The notes under the pieces: model-generated
Seen by the model: only the letters and a program-made list of their open reading frames with translations
Databases searched by the model: none
What the model was told of the DNA's origin: nothing
Program-made: the position numbers and the translations under genes
Origin: Hypholoma sublateritium FD-334 SS-4
Taxonomy: Eukaryota; Basidiomycota; Agaricomycetes; Agaricales; Strophariaceae
Length of the DNA stretch: 10,691 bases
Assembly: GCA_000827495.1 (NCBI GenBank)
Contig: KN817799.1
Coordinates: 2,433-13,123, forward strand
Reading direction: 5' to 3'
Part shown: in pieces, positions 8,130-10,691 of the stretch
Layout of the letters: every line of letters begins with the position of its first letter
Position numbering within the stretch: position 1 is the stretch's first letter

Positions 8130-8411
8130 GTAGCTACAATGTGCGAATGATATCATATATTTCAAAATATGAATACCCGTTGTCACGCATTTCAAATAAA
8201 TTGTCATAGAAAATATGAGTGTAAGCGCGGCATTCATGCCGTGAATTTAAATAGATTTACGCACAGCGCGTAGGTGCGGGTAACTTGTGAATGCAAATGA
8301 GAGAGGGACATCTGGCACATCACATTGCGTGATGAAGAAATAAGCTGTAGGGGGTTGTCGGCAGTGCCCCGACATTAGGCACCGCCTCAACGGACAATCT
8401 TAAATGGAATT
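8130..8411. other. AT-rich spacer; nothing recognised
   Basis: The sequence contains short AT-rich repeats of ATTTCAAA type near 8155-8200 and no open frame of interest. It separates the doubtful 7769-8128 coding region from the hairpin at 8412-8446. Confidence 0.4.
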
Positions 8412-8446
8412 CAAAAAAGAAAAAAAAAGAGTATCAAATACTCTTT
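8412..8446 (-). terminator. Hairpin with T-run on the minus strand (terminator-like)
   Basis: AAAGAGTAT at 8426-8434 pairs perfectly with ATACTCTTT at 8438-8446 around a 3-nt loop. On the + strand it is preceded by an A-rich run (8413-8428). Read on the minus strand, the hairpin is therefore followed by a long T-run with one C. That is the form of a bacterial intrinsic terminator, and the T-run could also stop RNA polymerase III. I found no good A-box or B-box pair upstream on the minus strand (8450-8700), so there is no assigned transcript. A chance hairpin next to a poly-A tract remains possible. Confidence 0.35.
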
Positions 8447-8589
8447 CTCCCTTGGTGTATCTGACGCGCAATTCTCTGATTTTATTTCAACCTGTGGCGA
8501 TGATTGTGTGCAAGCGCTAGCATCGTGCGGTGCAGCGACGGACACGAAGATCACAGGAATTTGGGAGGTATAAACAACACACGGCCTGG

Positions 8590-8880
8590 GTGTTCCTCTT
8601 GTCAACGTACACGTATTTACACAACTGTTCTCCCACCCTCCCACCGTTCTTCCGACACCCAGCATCCTCTGGTTGCCACCCCACATCCCGCATGTACTAC
8701 CCGCCTCCCCGCCTACTCTGGATCTGCGCGCATGTCATCTACCGACCCTGCACGGCGTGCCTCTACTCCTCGCCAATCTATATACCACAGCCAGCCTTGG
8801 TGTGCGCGACTCTCCGTAGGCCGCCTACAGCACTGTCATCTGCATCGTCCAAAATACACCTACAAACGCAGATGAGCCCA
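8590..8880 (+). other. Pyrimidine-rich block D
   Basis: The + strand is strongly C+T-rich, resembling the composition of units A-C but without an alignment I could establish. Two + frames (8504-8875 and 8530-8904) and one minus frame (8411-8686) are open. Their translations follow base composition, rich in Pro, Ser, Thr, Arg and Tyr. No protein is called. Confidence 0.35.
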
Positions 8881-8991
8881 AACTGTGGGGATCTTCAAAG
8901 ATAACGTCGATCGGCGACGATCGGTACACGGTATGTCTCCATCGCCTCCGCGCCCATTCAAGCCACCTCATCTCCTCGGCTGCTGCTGCCT

Positions 8992-9085
8992 GGACGGGTC
9001 ATTTATTCTTCGCGGGACGCAGTGTGGTGTGGACCTTGCACGCCACCGTATGCGTCCCGCTGAGTTCATCGAAAATGACCCGTCC
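8992..9085. repeat. 94-nt imperfect inverted repeat
   Basis: The outer arms GGACGGGTCATTT (8992-9004) and its exact complement (9073-9085) are 13 bp. An inner pair of 10 bp, GCGGGACGCA (9012-9021) with TGCGTCCCGC (9051-9060), is also exact. The two pairs are separated by unequal spacers of 7 and 12 nt, and the central loop is about 29 nt. The whole could fold into a long hairpin or be a small palindromic insertion. No flanking target-site duplication was obvious to me. Confidence 0.75.
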
Positions 9086-9146
9086 ACGCGGCGCTGCCGC
9101 GCTGTCAACTCCCTCTCCATCCCCTCCTCGTTTCATACACCGTGTC

Positions 9147-9158
9147 GTGCACGTGCAC
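9147..9158. repeat. Perfect 12-bp palindrome containing an E-box
   Basis: GTGCACGTGCAC reads the same on both strands and has CACGTG at its centre, the sequence bound by many basic helix-loop-helix factors. With no gene nearby, regulatory use is only a possibility. Confidence 0.5.
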
Positions 9159-9173
9159 AGCCCGCGCACGTCC

Positions 9174-9268
9174 GGACGGGGTTGATATTTCTGTGCGGGG
9201 CGTCAGTTTTAGTACCCATGTGCCGTCGTATCCATCGCGCTGCCATGCGTGCGTCCCGCTGCTGAATT
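9174..9268 (+). repeat. Partial direct copy of the 8992-9085 element
   Basis: The start (GGACGGG, then a GCGGGGCG-like stretch) resembles the left arm at 8992-9020. A 12-nt exact match, TGCGTCCCGCTG, occurs at 9250-9261 and at 9051-9062 with similar bases around it. The inner and outer pairings of the first copy are mostly lost here. It is probably an older or rearranged duplicate. Confidence 0.4.
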
Positions 9269-9269
9269 C

Positions 9270-9656
9270 CCGCGCCAGAGTCCATCATCCGAGCATTCGC
9301 CGGCATTGAATGCCATGATCTGTCAAAATGACTAAATTAGTAAAGTGATGAAATAGCCGAATAGTGAATGCTGTTTTTCAGCCACGAATGCNAATGAATA
9401 GGGAAAGGAGGAGAACATGACGGGTGTTAATGTTACAGTATGATTTGTGAGTCCATTCTGCCCAAAGATTTGACGGCGGACTTAGCTGGGTGCTTTCATT
9501 GGGAGGAACAAATCCAGATATTTATTATATTAATACACTCTGGGCACGTCCTACAAGTACAAACGGGGTCAGGCGGTCGGGGATTTGTGGAGACAAATGC
9601 GGCACGCCTGCACTGACCNTGTCTCGTTGACCCGAGAGCGTGAAAGGCTGGGAATA
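9270..9656. other. AT-richer spacer; no gene recognised
   Basis: This stretch carries many stops in all frames. It holds an 8-bp inverted repeat, ACAAATCC at 9508-9515 with GGATTTGT at 9581-9588, and two ambiguous bases (9392, 9619). An AAAGGAGGAGAACATG stretch ends in a frame of only eight codons and is not a gene. Confidence 0.4.
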
Positions 9657-10262
9657 TTATTCTGGAAACCTTCCTGTCACCTTCCAGGTCTCTGTTGGCC
9701 CCCGTTCAACCCCCCCTGCTCTCACACCTTCCTGGTATGTGCTTGTGAAGCTATTCAGTGACGGCGCCGCGTGAACTGACACCCCATTTCCCCAGCACCT
9801 ATCCCCCATATTTGACATGTCACACTCTTGCTGATAAGCTTCTTCTGTTTGTTTCGGTGATTTATCATGTGTTCTGACCATCCTGAAGTGTTTGGGGGTG
9901 ATGGCACTGTTGCACGGCGTGCTCATGCTGTCGGGCGTACTGCCAGCGCATACCTCTTCCTGGAGAAATGCGTCAATTTACCACTTCCCCAGAGCACCCA
10001 GACACTTTTTCAGCATATCTCACCCATCTTGTATGTCGATCCCAACCTCGGGGAACCGTTTCAAGCTCCCGGCCCCGCGGCGAGCGGCACACGGCTTCCA
10101 GCACACGCGTCACACCGCAACGCAACGCGCGGCTCTCCTACACCCCTGCCGACCTCCATATGCATCCCCCATCTCACCTACTTTCCCTCTTACACTCCCT
10201 CTCATGCGTTTGAAGCCGTGAAGCGGCATGCGCGGCATGCGCGCTCATTGCCCGCGAGATAG
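9657..10262. other. Pyrimidine-rich block E with overlapping open frames
   Basis: A minus frame (9657-9926, 89 codons) has a fairly normal hydrophilic composition. A + frame (9867-10262, 131 codons) follows a stop at 9858-9860; its first 60 codons look moderately protein-like before it turns into a Pro, Thr, His and Arg-rich string. Two further + frames overlap it. I recognise no family and see no conserved motif. The pyrimidine-rich part near 10140-10210 recalls units A-C in composition only. Either main frame could be an exon of a fungal gene, but neither is supported enough to call. Confidence 0.25.
10223..10240 (+). repeat. Tandem 9-nt repeat, two copies
   Basis: GCGGCATGC occurs twice in direct succession (10223-10231 and 10232-10240). 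It is short and probably arose by slippage. Confidence 0.6.
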
Positions 10263-10335
10263 CGCGCTGGGGCACGCGGTGCATCACGCGCCCTGTTGGT
10301 TGTTTCTATCCTCGCGTGAACGACCGTGAAGGACT

Positions 10336-10350
10336 GCGAGCGTCGCTCGC
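10336..10350. repeat. Near-perfect 15-nt palindrome
   Basis: GCGAGCG at 10336-10342 and CGCTCGC at 10344-10350 are exact complements around a single T. No gene context supports a role. Confidence 0.5.
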
Positions 10351-10399
10351 GAGAATATGGATAAAGAAGCGGTGTTGGTGGGCACGAGGCTCGGCGCAT

Positions 10400-10691
10400 G
10401 TAGAAGCGTGGGTCCTACTCCATGCGCGCGGAGGATTCGCGTGGTCCTGTTGTATATCACAGTAGCTGATGAAGTGTCAGTTTTATTGTCTGCTTTCTAC
10501 ACCGTGGCTACGCTATCCAGGAGGTCTTATAAGTGATAATTAGCAGCCCGCAAACATTTGTATCTCAAATAAGACNNCCCCTGCCATTGCCCCTGCACTG
10601 CAGAGCACATCGTGCCTGATATGTATTATTAGTGATGATTGAATACATGAATGCCGAAGCGAGTACGATGCGACATGCATGCAGAGCTCCT
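10400..10691. other. Right-end spacer; nothing recognised
   Basis: Mixed sequence with no useful open frame and two ambiguous bases at 10576-10577. The window ends in ATGCATGC-type alternating sequence. No feature can be supported. Confidence 0.4.

Noticed and set aside
8426..8446. The hairpin as a true bacterial rho-independent terminator
   Set aside because: The stem is AT-rich rather than GC-rich, no bacterial gene lies upstream on the minus strand, and the window carries eukaryotic splice-like signals. It is kept only as a terminator-like structure.
9403..9443. AAAGGAGGAGAACATG as a bacterial ribosome binding site and start
   Set aside because: The frame ends after eight codons at TGA 9441-9443 and the rest of the window does not look bacterial.
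9867..9990. A similarity between the 9867 and 2275 open frames around a Leu/Ile-Glu-Lys-Cys-Val stretch
   Set aside because: The match is only a few residues long, and the surrounding DNA and translated sequence do not align.
1..10691. tRNA, 5S rRNA, spliceosomal RNA genes, telomeric repeats and CRISPR arrays
   Set aside because: I looked for a T-loop GGTTCGA-type sequence, remembered U6/5S landmarks, TTAGGG tracts and regularly spaced identical repeats on both strands, and found none.

Overview
This window looks like gene-poor, repeat-rich DNA from a eukaryotic draft assembly, most likely a filamentous fungus and plausibly a basidiomycete. Three things point that way: many short candidate introns (about 50-80 nt) with GTRNGY donors, CTNAY-like branch points and YAG acceptors; no bacterial gene organisation; and scattered ambiguous bases (4270, 7272, 7995, 8002, 9392, 9619, 10576-10577) typical of old consensus assemblies. 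The organism is inferred from style, not from a recognised gene. I found no protein of known family, tRNA, rRNA or CRISPR array.

The main structure is a set of old, diverged repeats in the same orientation. Unit A (about 229-1454) and unit B (about 2888-4645) can be aligned by eye in the same order over more than 1 kb. A third, more degraded unit C (about 5215-6640) shares a 24-nt head sequence with B at 23 of 24 positions, 2359 nt downstream. All three are pyrimidine-rich on the + strand. Intron-like elements sit at matching places, including one of exactly 67 nt in A and B and a compatible 67-nt element in C. The reading frame is not kept between A and B: indels shift it, and B has a stop where A is open. 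The units are therefore either decayed copies of one intron-containing gene or copies of a spliced non-coding transcript. Their function is unknown.

Between and after the units lie mixed or AT-richer spacers (about 1455-2274, 2602-2887, 4680-5214, 6650-7490, 7490-8600). A few weak open frames occur there (2275-2601, 7769-8074, 7829-8128), and I do not believe strongly in any of them. The right part holds a hairpin abutting a T-run on the minus strand (8412-8446), a pyrimidine-rich block (about 8590-8880), a 94-nt inverted repeat with a partial second copy (8992-9085 and 9174-9268), another spacer, and a last pyrimidine-rich block (about 9660-10262) followed by short palindromes.

No working pathway or gene cluster can be proposed. 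The most useful lead is the A/B/C repeat family, with splice signals better preserved than any reading frame.
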